In this document: positions 1 to 7,274 of the stretch, in pieces
How the letters are laid out: each line of letters begins with the position of its first letter
How positions within the stretch are numbered: the first letter of the stretch is position 1
Assembly (NCBI GenBank): GCA_002450095.1
Contig: DJYK01000030.1
Coordinates: 1 to 26,839, forward strand
Length of the DNA: 26,839 bases
Reading direction: 5' to 3'
Source: Mageeibacillus sp. UBA6980
GTDB lineage: Bacteria > Bacillota > Clostridia > Saccharofermentanales > Saccharofermentanaceae
The notes under the pieces: model-generated
Databases searched by the model: none
The model's input: only the letters and a program-made list of their open reading frames with translations
Told to the model about the DNA's origin: nothing
Program-made: the position numbers and the translations under genes

Positions 1-126
1 CGATAAATCGAGACGAACAGGGGATAATACAGGGGATATCGGCTGATATCCCCTGTTGGTGTCGATAAAACTGAAAAATATCGGATATATTATCGGATGC
101 TCAGACAGTGCAGATATATCGGATCA
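1..126. repeat. Edge region with perfect hairpin and short repeats
   Basis: No gene is visible here. A perfect inverted repeat with 11-bp arms (CAGGGGATATC at 30-40, GATATCCCCTG at 45-55, 4-nt loop) lies downstream of the leftward zinc-ribbon gene. CAGGGGATA also occurs as a direct copy at 18-26. TATCGG occurs four times (37-42, 79-84, 91-96, 117-122), three of them extended to TATCGGAT. The hairpin could end leftward transcripts, but neither side has a T-run, so it is not a classical intrinsic terminator. Confidence 0.5.
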
Positions 127-588
127 TCAGAATCCGTCATTATTGTCCAGATCTTCGAAGTTGAGGTCCTTTGTGACATCATAAGGCTTGTAAGGATCGT
201 TCTCGACCGCTTCGGCCCAGCGTTGTTTCTGCTCTTCTTCTTCCTGCTGCTGAGCCATAGCCTCCTCGAACTGTTTATTGATGTCACGGGCTTCATACGG
301 ATTGATTATGGATTCCATTCCGCAGTAAATGCACTTGATCTTGAAACTGCCGGATAATTGAGCTTTCCTACCGCAATTAGGACATGCCATTCCTTTAAGA
401 TGAACCGCACCCTCGGCTTCTATCTCCAGGGCTTCGGCGATGGCTTCGTCCAGCATCTCGTTGGTATAACCGTTCTTGGTAAACATGATCCAAAGAGCAT
501 GTACCAAGGTCTCGAGAGCTTGGATCTTATTGTCGGCGGGGGTGTTATCTCTTAACATAGCACCATTAAAGATTTCCGGATCAGCCAT
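127..588 (-). CDS. Small zinc-ribbon protein, function unknown
   Basis: 153-aa soluble protein. The first ~65 residues are probably helical. A four-cysteine zinc ribbon follows (C69-x2-C72 and C86-x2-C89, in CPNCG and CIYCG knuckles), then a Glu/Gln-rich helix (about 105-130, probable coiled coil) and an acidic C-terminus. This architecture usually means a structural zinc site in a nucleic-acid- or protein-binding adaptor; no enzymatic motif is visible. The start is set by AGGAGGA at 602-596, 7 nt before the ATG. It lies 31 nt downstream of the amidase-fold gene on the same strand, so the two are probably co-transcribed. The specific role is unknown. Confidence 0.8.
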   Translation of the reverse strand: MADPEIFNGAMLRDNTPADNKIQALETLVHALWIMFTKNGYTNEMLDEAIAEALEIEAEGAVHLKGMACPNCGRKAQLSGSFKIKCIYCGMESIINPYEARDINKQFEEAMAQQQEEEEQKQRWAEAVENDPYKPYDVTKDLNFEDLDNNDGF

Positions 589-595
589 ATTGAGG

Positions 596-602
596 TCCTC
601 CT
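596..602 (-). promoter_or_regulatory. Shine-Dalgarno site of the zinc-ribbon gene
   Basis: AGGAGGA on the minus strand, 7 nt from the ATG at 588. It is near-perfectly complementary to the 16S tail and fixes the start codon. Confidence 0.8.
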
Positions 603-619
603 AGTTATGAATATTAGTA

Positions 620-1732
620 TTATACAAATTCTTCGCAGAAAACTGAAATCGCCTCTGCAACGTTTCTGATGTTATCCTCGTTCATTAGTACCGCTTCGTC
701 GTCGCTGTTGGACAGGAATCCGAGACTTATCTGGAAGGACCTTATCGTATTGGCGTAATTAAGTCCGGTATAAAGACTTGTGGATCTTACGTCGTTTACT
801 TCCAATCCTTCTGCCTCGGCAATAAGTTCGGAAAGCTGTTCGGCATATTCGGGAGAGGTATCCGTAAAGTCTCCCGAATCGGGGATATAGACACGGACTC
901 CCGATGAGGCTGAATCTCCGGCAGCATCAGCGTGTATACGGATGAAAAGATCGGCGTCGTTTGAGACTGCGATCTCGGCTCTTTCCTGATTAGAGATATT
1001 TACATCGTTGCTGTCTCTTGTAAGTATAACGGTTGCACCGCACTGCTCGAGATAATCGGCGATTATGATCGAGTAATCCAGAGTAAGTTCGTATTCGGGA
1101 GTTCCCGTTACGATTCCGACGGTACCGGATGTACATCTCGGCTTTGTTGCCGAGAGCCATGAGGCATATAACTCCTGTTCGTTGTCCGTGGTCTGCTGAT
1201 GACCGGGATCGATAACAACGGTCAAGCCGGTAAGATCGGGATGGTCAGAGGCGAGAGGAATTCTCGTAGGCTCCGGCGTCGGTGTGACGGTAGGGGTAGG
1301 GGAGGGTGTCGTCTCCTGAATTGTCTCGACAGAAGTTGTCGCGATCGTTTCGGACGGTATTGATTCCAAAGTGCCGAACAGTTTGTCTTTGAACGAAAAA
1401 CCAAGTATTCCGATAATGACGAGCATTATAACTGCCGCGATCGCCCATAAGGCGTTTTTGACGCTCTTTTTAAGTCTTCTCTTGCCGTGAGAGGGTTTAT
1501 GTTCCTCAGTTGACTGATGATCTTTGGAATGGTTTGCTTCGGCCGTGACCCGGGTATTATCCGGTTCGTGTTCACGATGATTGGCTTCGTATGTGCTGAC
1601 GATCTTCTCGATCATCTGTATCTTCTGCTCTTCGGTCGCATTCTCAAAATGCTTTTGTATGACAGCCCTCTGTTCAGGGGTCATCGCCTTTACTATCTGC
1701 TCGAACGTTCGCTTGGTCTGTTCAGAAATCAT
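620..1732 (-). CDS. Membrane-anchored N-acetylmuramoyl-L-alanine amidase-fold protein (Amidase_3), catalytic Glu apparently missing
   Basis: 370 aa, type II membrane topology: cytoplasmic region 1-90 with charged helices, one membrane segment at about 93-113, a Thr/Pro linker (141-157), and an extracellular Amidase_3 domain (about 170-370). Zinc ligands are recognisable: H178 in VVIDPGHQ, E213 in TPEYELTL and H267 in FIRIHADA. The family hydrolyses the MurNAc-L-Ala bond of peptidoglycan. The C-terminal motif normally reads vE-x-GF-x-sN with a catalytic Glu; here it is QISLGFLSN with S336 (codon 727-725) at that position, so the enzyme may be inactive or unusual. No strong Shine-Dalgarno site precedes the ATG, so the exact start is less certain. 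It heads a probable two-gene operon with the zinc-ribbon gene. Confidence 0.85.
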   Translation of the reverse strand: MISEQTKRTFEQIVKAMTPEQRAVIQKHFENATEEQKIQMIEKIVSTYEANHREHEPDNTRVTAEANHSKDHQSTEEHKPSHGKRRLKKSVKNALWAIAAVIMLVIIGILGFSFKDKLFGTLESIPSETIATTSVETIQETTPSPTPTVTPTPEPTRIPLASDHPDLTGLTVVIDPGHQQTTDNEQELYASWLSATKPRCTSGTVGIVTGTPEYELTLDYSIIIADYLEQCGATVILTRDSNDVNISNQERAEIAVSNDADLFIRIHADAAGDSASSGVRVYIPDSGDFTDTSPEYAEQLSELIAEAEGLEVNDVRSTSLYTGLNYANTIRSFQISLGFLSNSDDEAVLMNEDNIRNVAEAISVFCEEFV

Positions 1733-1823
1733 ATTACGTTATCCGCTCTTTTCTTATAATCCTCAATATGTGGTAAACTAACTAAAGAAAATTATACATT
1801 AAATAAAATGGATCGGAGCAAAA

Positions 1824-2531
1824 ATGGAAGATAGTCTTTATATTGTAATGCCGGCATATAACGAAGAAGATAATATAGATGAAGTGGTAAAGGAATGGCA
1901 TCCTGTCGTCGAGAAGATCGGACCGAAGTCGAGACTCGTTATCGTTAACGACGGAAGCAAGGACAAGACTTACGATAAGCTTATGGAACTGTCCAAGGAA
2001 TATCCTCAGCTTCAGCCTGTGACCAAAGCGAATTCCGGTCACGGCGCCACGGTTCTTTATGCATATAATTATGCTCTCGAGCACGGCGCGGATTACATAT
2101 TCCAGACTGATTCGGACGGGCAGACGAGACCTGACGAATTTTGGCCGTTCTGGGATGACCGTAAGATCTATGCGGCGATAATAGGACACAGAAATCACAG
2201 GGAAGACGGATTCTCGAGGATAGTGGTTACGAAGGTTCTGAAGCTTGTTATAAGATTGTGTTTCGGCGTATCCGTTACTGATGCCAATACACCTTTCAGG
2301 CTCATGCCGAGAAAGACTCTCGAGACATATCTTCCCAAGATCCCCATGGACTTCAATCTGTCTAATGTCATGCTTTCCGTACTTCTTGTTAAGAATAAGG
2401 AGAACGTCAAGTTCGTTCCCATTACGTTCAGACCGAGACAGGGAGGAGTCAACTCGATCAATCTCAAGAGGATCTTCAAGATCGGTATACAGGCGGTTAA
2501 GGATTTCAGACAGATAAGCAAGACTATATAA
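1824..2531 (+). CDS. Family 2 glycosyltransferase (DPM1/polyprenyl-phosphate sugar transferase type)
   Basis: 235 aa, a compact GT-A domain. Visible motifs are IVMPAYNEEDN (7-17), NDGSKD (42-47, nucleotide-binding Asp) and the metal-binding DSD (96-98) in QTDSDGQ. The pattern fits transferases that move a sugar from a nucleotide donor, often to a polyprenyl phosphate carrier. There are no C-terminal membrane helices, unlike GtrB/ArnC-type members, so it should be soluble or peripheral. GGAG at 1815-1818 sets the start, 5 nt before the ATG. A perfect TATAAT lies at 1755-1760 in the 91-bp gap shared with the divergent amidase-fold gene, but no good -35 is seen with it. The substrate is unknown. 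Confidence 0.88.
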   Translation: MEDSLYIVMPAYNEEDNIDEVVKEWHPVVEKIGPKSRLVIVNDGSKDKTYDKLMELSKEYPQLQPVTKANSGHGATVLYAYNYALEHGADYIFQTDSDGQTRPDEFWPFWDDRKIYAAIIGHRNHREDGFSRIVVTKVLKLVIRLCFGVSVTDANTPFRLMPRKTLETYLPKIPMDFNLSNVMLSVLLVKNKENVKFVPITFRPRQGGVNSINLKRIFKIGIQAVKDFRQISKTI

Positions 2532-2552
2532 AGTTCCAATGCTCCTGGATTC

Positions 2553-4232
2553 TCAGAGCCGTTCCTCGTAAAACAGTTTGTTCAGTTGAGCGAGGGAACT
2601 TGTATTCGTCTTTTGACGAATGCTTCCCAGATGTCGCTGAACGGTCCGTAAGGTTGTTCCCTGTATATCTGCAATCTGCTTTTGTGTCTTATCCGGATTA
2701 TTGATATAAAGTACAAATGTAGAGGCCTCTTTCCCGCTTATGCCGAATCTGTCACAGAAGGCATTTATCCTTTCCGTCAGCGTTCTGTCCTCCGAAGACT
2801 CCTCTTCGGAAAAAGAATCATCAAAAGGCAACTCATAGTACAGTGTTTTAACGGCATTAAAAGAACTGCAGCCGGTCTTCTCGCAGATGTTGTTAAAGGT
2901 CCTGTAAAGGACGCTTCTTGATACATACAGACTTCTCGCAAGCTCTGACGTATTGCCTTCAAAGGAAAGCGCGACTCTGAATATCTCGGCTTCCTTCTTG
3001 CTGAGACCGTAGCGCTTCGAGAATTCGGCAACTGATATGTGCTGCAAAGTGGTCTTTGACTTACTGCTGTCCGGATTCAAAAATCCCGTAAATGTAAATA
3101 TAAGAAAGACAAAGGCAAAGCACACAAGTTCAATGGCAATGCTTACATAAAGGGGAAGATCAGGCAACAAAGATGAGATAAAAAGACCTGAAGAGATATT
3201 GTCGATGATTCGTCCGCTTACGGCGATTAAGACCGCATATTTTCTCCCTCTTGCATATTTGAGCATAATGAGAACAAGAAATGCGTTTATAAAACCTGCT
3301 ACCAGATAATAAATGGCGGCATTCGCGAAAACGGAAGAATTGTCATGGAACAATATCGGATTCAGTATGCCCGCAAGCACTCCGAGCAAAGTTACGAGGG
3401 GTATGTATTTCATATCATGAATTTCCGCCATCAACCCCATAAGCAAATAGGCCGGTATGGTAAATAAGCGAGGAAGATCAAAGGCTATCACATCTCCGGT
3501 CGGAATAAGACTAAGGAGAGAATCGGTAAGAAAATTGCCGATGAACTCGAAGAAGATGATCGCAAATGTCAGTGACACATAGATCTTGATAAATTCCTTA
3601 TCGCTTTTTTGATCTTTTCTTGCTTGTTCGTCATTTTCAAGCTCCGGCAGCCGGCTGCTTATTCCTGAAAGGTTTATAAACGCTGCAATGAAGCAACAGA
3701 GAATAAGTGTGTAGAGCAAAAGATTGTAGCTTTCAGTTGAACGAAGCATATACTGCAAAAGGAAGGAGCAGGTCATGCTTAAAGAAAATACGATCCCCAT
3801 ATGCCGCATGGATGCGAACGCTTTGTACATAAGGTTGTAAGTAAAAACACACAGCTGACCTAAAGAGATCTGCAGGATAAATTCGCTGATCAGGAATAGG
3901 GTAGGATTGCTTGTTCTGAACATCAAAAGAATGAGCACGGAGCAGAAAATATTTATGATGCCGGTAAAAGAAGCGTGGCGCTCCTTTTTCGGACGGCGTT
4001 TTGACACAAGGATCGCGATGATGAAAAGCGAAAGGGCAAAAGGAAGCATTGAGATCCTGATGTGTATAAGAGCGTGGCATTCATCAAAGAAATCGTACAG
4101 GATCACCATGAAGCTGCTGTTCACGGCAGAATAAAGATAATTGTATATAAAGAATAATACTCCGATCACAACATGGCTTTTGTAATCGTATGCTGTAAGC
4201 TTCCGTTTGTTATGTTTATAAGCCTCTGTCAT
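2553..4232 (-). CDS. 12-TM MFS-like protein fused to two LuxR-type helix-turn-helix domains
   Basis: 559 aa. Residues about 20-384 carry roughly 12 hydrophobic segments in two halves, split by a charged loop (191-213), as in major-facilitator-like proteins. A cytoplasmic tail holds two successive LuxR/GerE-like domains: HTH1 about 403-465 (YGLSKKEAEIF ... SRSVLYRTFNNI) and HTH2 about 488-556 (FGISGKEASTF ... TLRTVQRHLGSI). Each is followed by a similar CSSFNAVK/TSSLAQLN stretch, so the pair looks like an internal duplication. Inference: a membrane-bound one-component regulator that senses or transports a ligand and binds DNA. It is divergent from the DUF4214 gene across a palindrome at 4285-4300. 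No Shine-Dalgarno is present; TATATT ends 7 nt before the ATG. Confidence 0.85.
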   Translation of the reverse strand: MTEAYKHNKRKLTAYDYKSHVVIGVLFFIYNYLYSAVNSSFMVILYDFFDECHALIHIRISMLPFALSLFIIAILVSKRRPKKERHASFTGIINIFCSVLILLMFRTSNPTLFLISEFILQISLGQLCVFTYNLMYKAFASMRHMGIVFSLSMTCSFLLQYMLRSTESYNLLLYTLILCCFIAAFINLSGISSRLPELENDEQARKDQKSDKEFIKIYVSLTFAIIFFEFIGNFLTDSLLSLIPTGDVIAFDLPRLFTIPAYLLMGLMAEIHDMKYIPLVTLLGVLAGILNPILFHDNSSVFANAAIYYLVAGFINAFLVLIMLKYARGRKYAVLIAVSGRIIDNISSGLFISSLLPDLPLYVSIAIELVCFAFVFLIFTFTGFLNPDSSKSKTTLQHISVAEFSKRYGLSKKEAEIFRVALSFEGNTSELARSLYVSRSVLYRTFNNICEKTGCSSFNAVKTLYYELPFDDSFSEEESSEDRTLTERINAFCDRFGISGKEASTFVLYINNPDKTQKQIADIQGTTLRTVQRHLGSIRQKTNTSSLAQLNKLFYEERL

Positions 4233-4239
4233 GGCATTT

Positions 4240-4267
4240 AATATAGCATCTTTTCGAGACCGGTGAA
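4240..4267 (-). promoter_or_regulatory. Candidate leaderless promoter of the MFS-LuxR regulator
   Basis: On the minus strand, TATATT (4245-4240) lies 7 nt from the ATG at 4232, with TTCACC (4267-4262) 16 bp upstream as a 4/6 match to the -35 box. Transcription would begin at or next to the start codon. Confidence 0.5.
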
Positions 4268-4284
4268 GTGTCTTATTTGTGAAA

Positions 4285-4300
4285 TGTCGTATTTACGACA
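4285..4300. promoter_or_regulatory. Perfect 16-bp palindrome, candidate operator
   Basis: TGTCGTA-TT-TACGACA has two perfect 7-bp arms around a 2-bp centre. It lies 53 bp upstream of the regulator start (4232, -) and about 100 bp upstream of the DUF4214 gene (4403, +). The size and symmetry fit a dimeric HTH protein. The neighbouring LuxR-type regulator is the obvious candidate ligand, but that is inference. Confidence 0.5.
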
Positions 4301-4402
4301 GCAAGTACGATAAACAGAAACAGATGTCACCTGTTATCAAGAAATCTGAATATCTATCATCAATATATAACATTTTGTCCACTGACAAAGGAGGTTAAAA
4401 CA

Positions 4403-5341
4403 ATGAAAAGAAAATTGATCGGAACACTTACGGCCCTGACAATGTTCTTGGCGGCGATACCGTCGGGACAATTGCTTGCAGACGGAGAAGAAACTATCGG
4501 TTCGATTAATGTAACCATTGCTCCGCCGGAAGTCGGAAGTGTCATTGAAGATGAGACCACAAAGCCTGTTATCACGCTTGAAAGCGGGGCAAATTATCGT
4601 GTTTCCTGGACTATGTACATAGACAATCTGCCCTCGGCGGATGAATCATATGATGCAGGCAATGTCTTCGGTTCAACGGTTGAAGCGGGAGAATACTATT
4701 ATCTTGAAGTTTATTTGAGTCCGAATGAAGGTTACCTGTTTGATTGCTCTGTTGATTGGGATACCTTGGAAGTTACGGATAATGTTACATTAAGCGTTAC
4801 CGGAGCGGAAACGTATGAACTCGGATACTGTTCTGACATGCAGTACGCCTTTTTTGCAAAAGTAAAGGCCGGGGAGGCGCAGAGCTCTGACAATCCCGAG
4901 GCTCAAAGCGCCGATACTTCCTCGACCGAGCCGGTTACGACAGATTCATCCTCTGTATCTGCTTCTGTATCGCAGGAGCCTTCCGTAACTTACACACCTG
5001 CCGAGGGATTTGTCGTAAGATCATATGGTACATTACTCGGCAGAGCCGCCGATGAGGAGGGCATGAGATACTGGGTAAGTCTTTTGAATAACGGAACAGG
5101 CGGCACGGATATCATAAAGGGCTTTATCGGATCGCAGGAATTTATCGGCAGGAATTTGAGCGACGAATACTTCGTTGACGTTCTGTACAGAGTATTTTTC
5201 AACAGAACTCCCGATGATGCCGGCAGGGAATATTGGCTCTCAGAATTAGCCTCGGGAGTAAGCCGTGATGAGGTGCTCGAAGGGTTTATCGGTTCCGAAG
5301 AATGGGCAGCGACCTGTGATTTCTTAGGCATTTCGCAGTAA
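4403..5341 (+). CDS. Secreted protein with C-terminal DUF4214 repeats
   Basis: 312 aa. A Sec signal peptide is clear (MKRK, hydrophobic 5-20, likely cleavage near 26-27). The middle (35-155) looks like a beta-rich domain of unrecognised family, followed by a low-complexity Ser/Thr/Glu linker (158-195). Residues about 204-303 form two tandem DUF4214-type repeats: RSYGTLLGRAADEEGMRYW...FIGSQEF and VLYRVFFNRTPDDAGREYW...FIGSEEW. DUF4214 is common in extracellular and S-layer-associated proteins and resembles phycobilisome-linker repeats; its biochemical role is not settled. AAGGAGG at 4388-4394, 8 nt before the ATG, fixes the start. A strong hairpin follows at 5371-5404. It is divergent from the membrane regulator and may be its target. 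Confidence 0.82.
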   Translation: MKRKLIGTLTALTMFLAAIPSGQLLADGEETIGSINVTIAPPEVGSVIEDETTKPVITLESGANYRVSWTMYIDNLPSADESYDAGNVFGSTVEAGEYYYLEVYLSPNEGYLFDCSVDWDTLEVTDNVTLSVTGAETYELGYCSDMQYAFFAKVKAGEAQSSDNPEAQSADTSSTEPVTTDSSSVSASVSQEPSVTYTPAEGFVVRSYGTLLGRAADEEGMRYWVSLLNNGTGGTDIIKGFIGSQEFIGRNLSDEYFVDVLYRVFFNRTPDDAGREYWLSELASGVSRDEVLEGFIGSEEWAATCDFLGISQ

Positions 5342-5370
5342 CCGTTCCCACAGATATATTTATACTTGTT

Positions 5371-5405
5371 AAAGCCGGGGTGCGATTTCACGCGCCCCGG
5401 CTTTC
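5371..5405 (+). terminator. Strong GC-rich hairpin terminator after the DUF4214 gene
   Basis: A 14-bp stem (5371-5384 with 5391-5404, one G-T pair) closes a 6-nt loop. It has an A-run on the 5' arm and TTT on the 3' arm, then CTGATC. The U-tract is short, so termination may be incomplete. The arms are complementary enough to work in either direction. Confidence 0.75.
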
Positions 5406-5416
5406 TGATCGCTCTA

Positions 5417-5447
5417 TTGTAAAGGGAAAATTCGTATTGATTTACAA
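5417..5447. promoter_or_regulatory. BirA-like inverted repeat overlapping the bioY promoter
   Basis: ATTGTAAA (5416-5423) and TTTACAAT (5441-5448) are perfect 8-bp inverted arms. Biotin operators bound by BirA use TTGTAAACC/GGTTTACAA half-sites; here the halves are TTGTAAAGG (5417-5425) and GATTTACAA (5439-5447). The gap between halves is 13 bp, shorter than the 16 bp of the E. coli operator. The right arm overlaps the -35 box of bioY, as a repressor site would. Confidence 0.5.
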
Positions 5448-5465
5448 TCGGGACTGAGTTACAAT
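5437..5465 (+). promoter_or_regulatory. bioY promoter, probably leaderless
   Basis: TTGATT (5437-5442), a 17-bp spacer and TACAAT (5460-5465), followed by 7 nt and the bioY ATG. TTACAATCGG occurs twice (5442-5451 and 5459-5468), so a second hexamer copy lies inside the spacer. There is no Shine-Dalgarno sequence before the ATG. Confidence 0.65.
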
Positions 5466-5472
5466 CGGTCTC

Positions 5473-6060
5473 ATGGAAGATCAAGCAATAAAAAACAGCA
5501 GTAAAACTTATGATCTGGTGCTTGAAGCGATCTGCGCCGCTCTTATCACCATTTGCTCATGGATATCCCTCAATGTGATGGATATCCCGTTCACTCTCCA
5601 GACATTCGGAATCCTTCTTGTCCTTTTTACCGTCGGCGGTAAAAGAGGAACGATATCGATTCTTGTTTACCTCCTTCTGGGGCTTATAGGCGTTCCGGTC
5701 TTTGCCGGATTTAAGAGCGGGCCTGCGGCTCTCGCGGGGCCTACGGGAGGCTTCATCGTGGGCTTCCTTGTAGGTGCACTTGTTTATTGGGCTCTGGATT
5801 CACTCTGGCTTAAAAGATATAAGAAGAGCAATATCAGCCGTCTTGTCGTAAGCATTATAGAAGGTCTTGTATTTGAACTCGTTCTCTATGTTTACGGTGT
5901 CATCTGGTTCATGTTCGTATATACGAGAAATACAGGTGAGATCGGTCTCGGTGCGGTTCTTGGAATGTGCGTCATTCCGTTTCTGATCCCCGATGCGGTC
6001 AAGCTTTTGACAGCGGCTTCAGCCTCGCTGCGCACAGTGCGCATTGTCAAGCAAAAGTAA
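5473..6060 (+). CDS. bioY: BioY family biotin transporter S component
   Basis: 195 aa, about six membrane segments. BioY hallmarks are present: IPFTLQTFGILL (39-50), PVFAG (75-79), GPTGGFIVGF (89-98) and a C-terminal IPDAVK (172-177). BioY binds biotin in the membrane and works alone or with the ECF energy-coupling module (EcfA, EcfA', EcfT), none of which is in this window, so a shared module elsewhere is likely. The length fits the family. The start follows a strong promoter by 7 nt and lacks a ribosome binding site. The BirA-like repeat upstream supports biotin control. The following gene has its own -10-like box. Confidence 0.93.
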   Translation: MEDQAIKNSSKTYDLVLEAICAALITICSWISLNVMDIPFTLQTFGILLVLFTVGGKRGTISILVYLLLGLIGVPVFAGFKSGPAALAGPTGGFIVGFLVGALVYWALDSLWLKRYKKSNISRLVVSIIEGLVFELVLYVYGVIWFMFVYTRNTGEIGLGAVLGMCVIPFLIPDAVKLLTAASASLRTVRIVKQK

Positions 6061-6083
6061 AGTATCAATGTCCGGGATTACTA

Positions 6084-6089
6084 TATAAT
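6084..6089 (+). promoter_or_regulatory. -10 box of a probable leaderless transcript
   Basis: TATAAT ends 6 nt before the ATG at 6096. There is no Shine-Dalgarno in between and no convincing -35 at normal spacing. This would put the transcription start on the start codon. Confidence 0.4.
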
Positions 6090-6095
6090 GTAATC

Positions 6096-6572
6096 ATGGC
6101 ATTTAATCGGAACATCTATAATACGCGCTATGAGATCGAGCAGAGAAGCCTGCCCGCGAGGTTCTATGAGACGCCCAAGGAAGTTATAGCGAGTATCTTA
6201 GATCCCGGGAACAATACGTTCTATAAGTTGTTCAAGGTCCTGATAGAGAGGACGGGAGAACCTTTCCCGTATGCCCCCGGTGATTTCTCCGCGAAATGCT
6301 TCAGATTCAAGGATGGAGCATTCGGTTGTTTTGTTACTCTCCCGAAGCCCGAATCTGTAATGCTCTGTGCACATATAGTCTATATATTTACTCAGGATCT
6401 CAACCGGCTTATGTTCTTTACTGTTGAGGCAGATGAATTCATCGGACATATTAATTACAAGCTCTGTTCGATCACGAAGGACGGCAAGCATATCGTTCAC
6501 GGCGGATGTCCCATGACCTCGTCCGGAATAATAAGCAGAATAAGTGAGATCTATAACAGTCAAGTTTCATAA
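6096..6572 (+). CDS. Hypothetical protein, 158 aa
   Basis: I do not recognise the family. It is a soluble protein with mixed helices and strands, no signal peptide and no membrane segment. It has scattered Cys and His (SAKCFRF, FGCFV, MLCAH, GGCPM) that form no standard metal motif. The reading frame is open upstream into bioY, but MAFNRN at 6096 is the first Met after the bioY stop and follows TATAAT by 6 nt, so it is the chosen start. The stop TAA shares one base with the ATG of the metalloprotease (TAATG), so the two are translationally coupled and may act together. Confidence 0.72.
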   Translation: MAFNRNIYNTRYEIEQRSLPARFYETPKEVIASILDPGNNTFYKLFKVLIERTGEPFPYAPGDFSAKCFRFKDGAFGCFVTLPKPESVMLCAHIVYIFTQDLNRLMFFTVEADEFIGHINYKLCSITKDGKHIVHGGCPMTSSGIISRISEIYNSQVS

Positions 6573-7273
6573 TGTTAAGACAGATCGATCTGGACGGGAA
6601 AACCATTGAATACGAGTTATCGCGTAAAAGGGTAAAAAACATAAATCTGCGGATCAATCCCGACGGATCCGTCAAGGTATCGTGTCCGTATTACACAACG
6701 ATAAAGGAAGTCGAATCATTTCTTGTAAGAGAGTCCCGATTTATCTTTAAAAGTCTCGATAAAGTCAATTCGCGAATCGATAATGCCGCAAGACCCGAAG
6801 AATATATTGACGGCGAGAAGATAAACGTCTTCGGCGAGCGCTGTACGCTTCATGTGGATCCGAACTATCTTTTCAAAGGCGTGTTGTTTGAATATCCGGA
6901 TGTTTATGTAAGAGCAGATTCTCCGACGACTGCCTGCCGGGTCTACGAGAAGTGGAGAAGAGAGCGTCTCAGAAGCAAGATCGGCGAGATGTTAGACTAC
7001 TACTATCCGATGTTCGAGGTCAAAGGAGTTAAGCCTCCGACGGCAGTTACTTTCCGTACGATGAGTTCCCGCTGGGGAGTATGTACACCGTCGACAGGAA
7101 AGCTTACTTTCAACTATAATCTTTTCGAAGTGCCCGAGGAGTCGATAGCTTACGTTGTCGTACACGAGCTCGCTCACTTCCTTGAAGCAAACCACTCTCA
7201 AAGATTCTGGGCTCACGTGGAAGCGGTGATGCCTGACTATAAGGCGAGAAGGAAACTACTGAAGGAATATTGA
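6572..7273 (+). CDS. YgjP/DUF45-type zinc metallopeptidase
   Basis: 233 aa. The C-terminal half carries the HExxH zinc motif (HELAH, H198-E199...H202) followed by EANHSQRFW (205-213), where H208 is the likely third ligand region. SSRWGVC (165-171) is the characteristic upstream motif of the YgjP/WLM-like family. The N-terminal half (1-110) is the beta-rich region typical of the family, starting at IDLDGKTIEYEL. These are cytoplasmic metallopeptidase-like proteins, widespread but poorly characterised. The start overlaps the previous stop (TAATG) and no separate ribosome binding site is obvious. It is followed after 1 nt by the HAD phosphatase, so it is the middle gene of a tight operon. Confidence 0.88.
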   Translation: MLRQIDLDGKTIEYELSRKRVKNINLRINPDGSVKVSCPYYTTIKEVESFLVRESRFIFKSLDKVNSRIDNAARPEEYIDGEKINVFGERCTLHVDPNYLFKGVLFEYPDVYVRADSPTTACRVYEKWRRERLRSKIGEMLDYYYPMFEVKGVKPPTAVTFRTMSSRWGVCTPSTGKLTFNYNLFEVPEESIAYVVVHELAHFLEANHSQRFWAHVEAVMPDYKARRKLLKEY

Positions 7274-7274
7274 T

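Noticed and set aside
6029..6043. Perfect palindrome TGCGCAC-A-GTGCGCA
   Set aside because: It lies inside the end of bioY, is not followed by a T-run, and encodes part of the C-terminus; no role could be supported.
5967..6095. Upstream extension of the 158-aa unknown protein into bioY
   Set aside because: It would overlap the bioY coding region in another frame by about 90 bp and has no ribosome binding site; the ATG at 6096 follows a -10 box.
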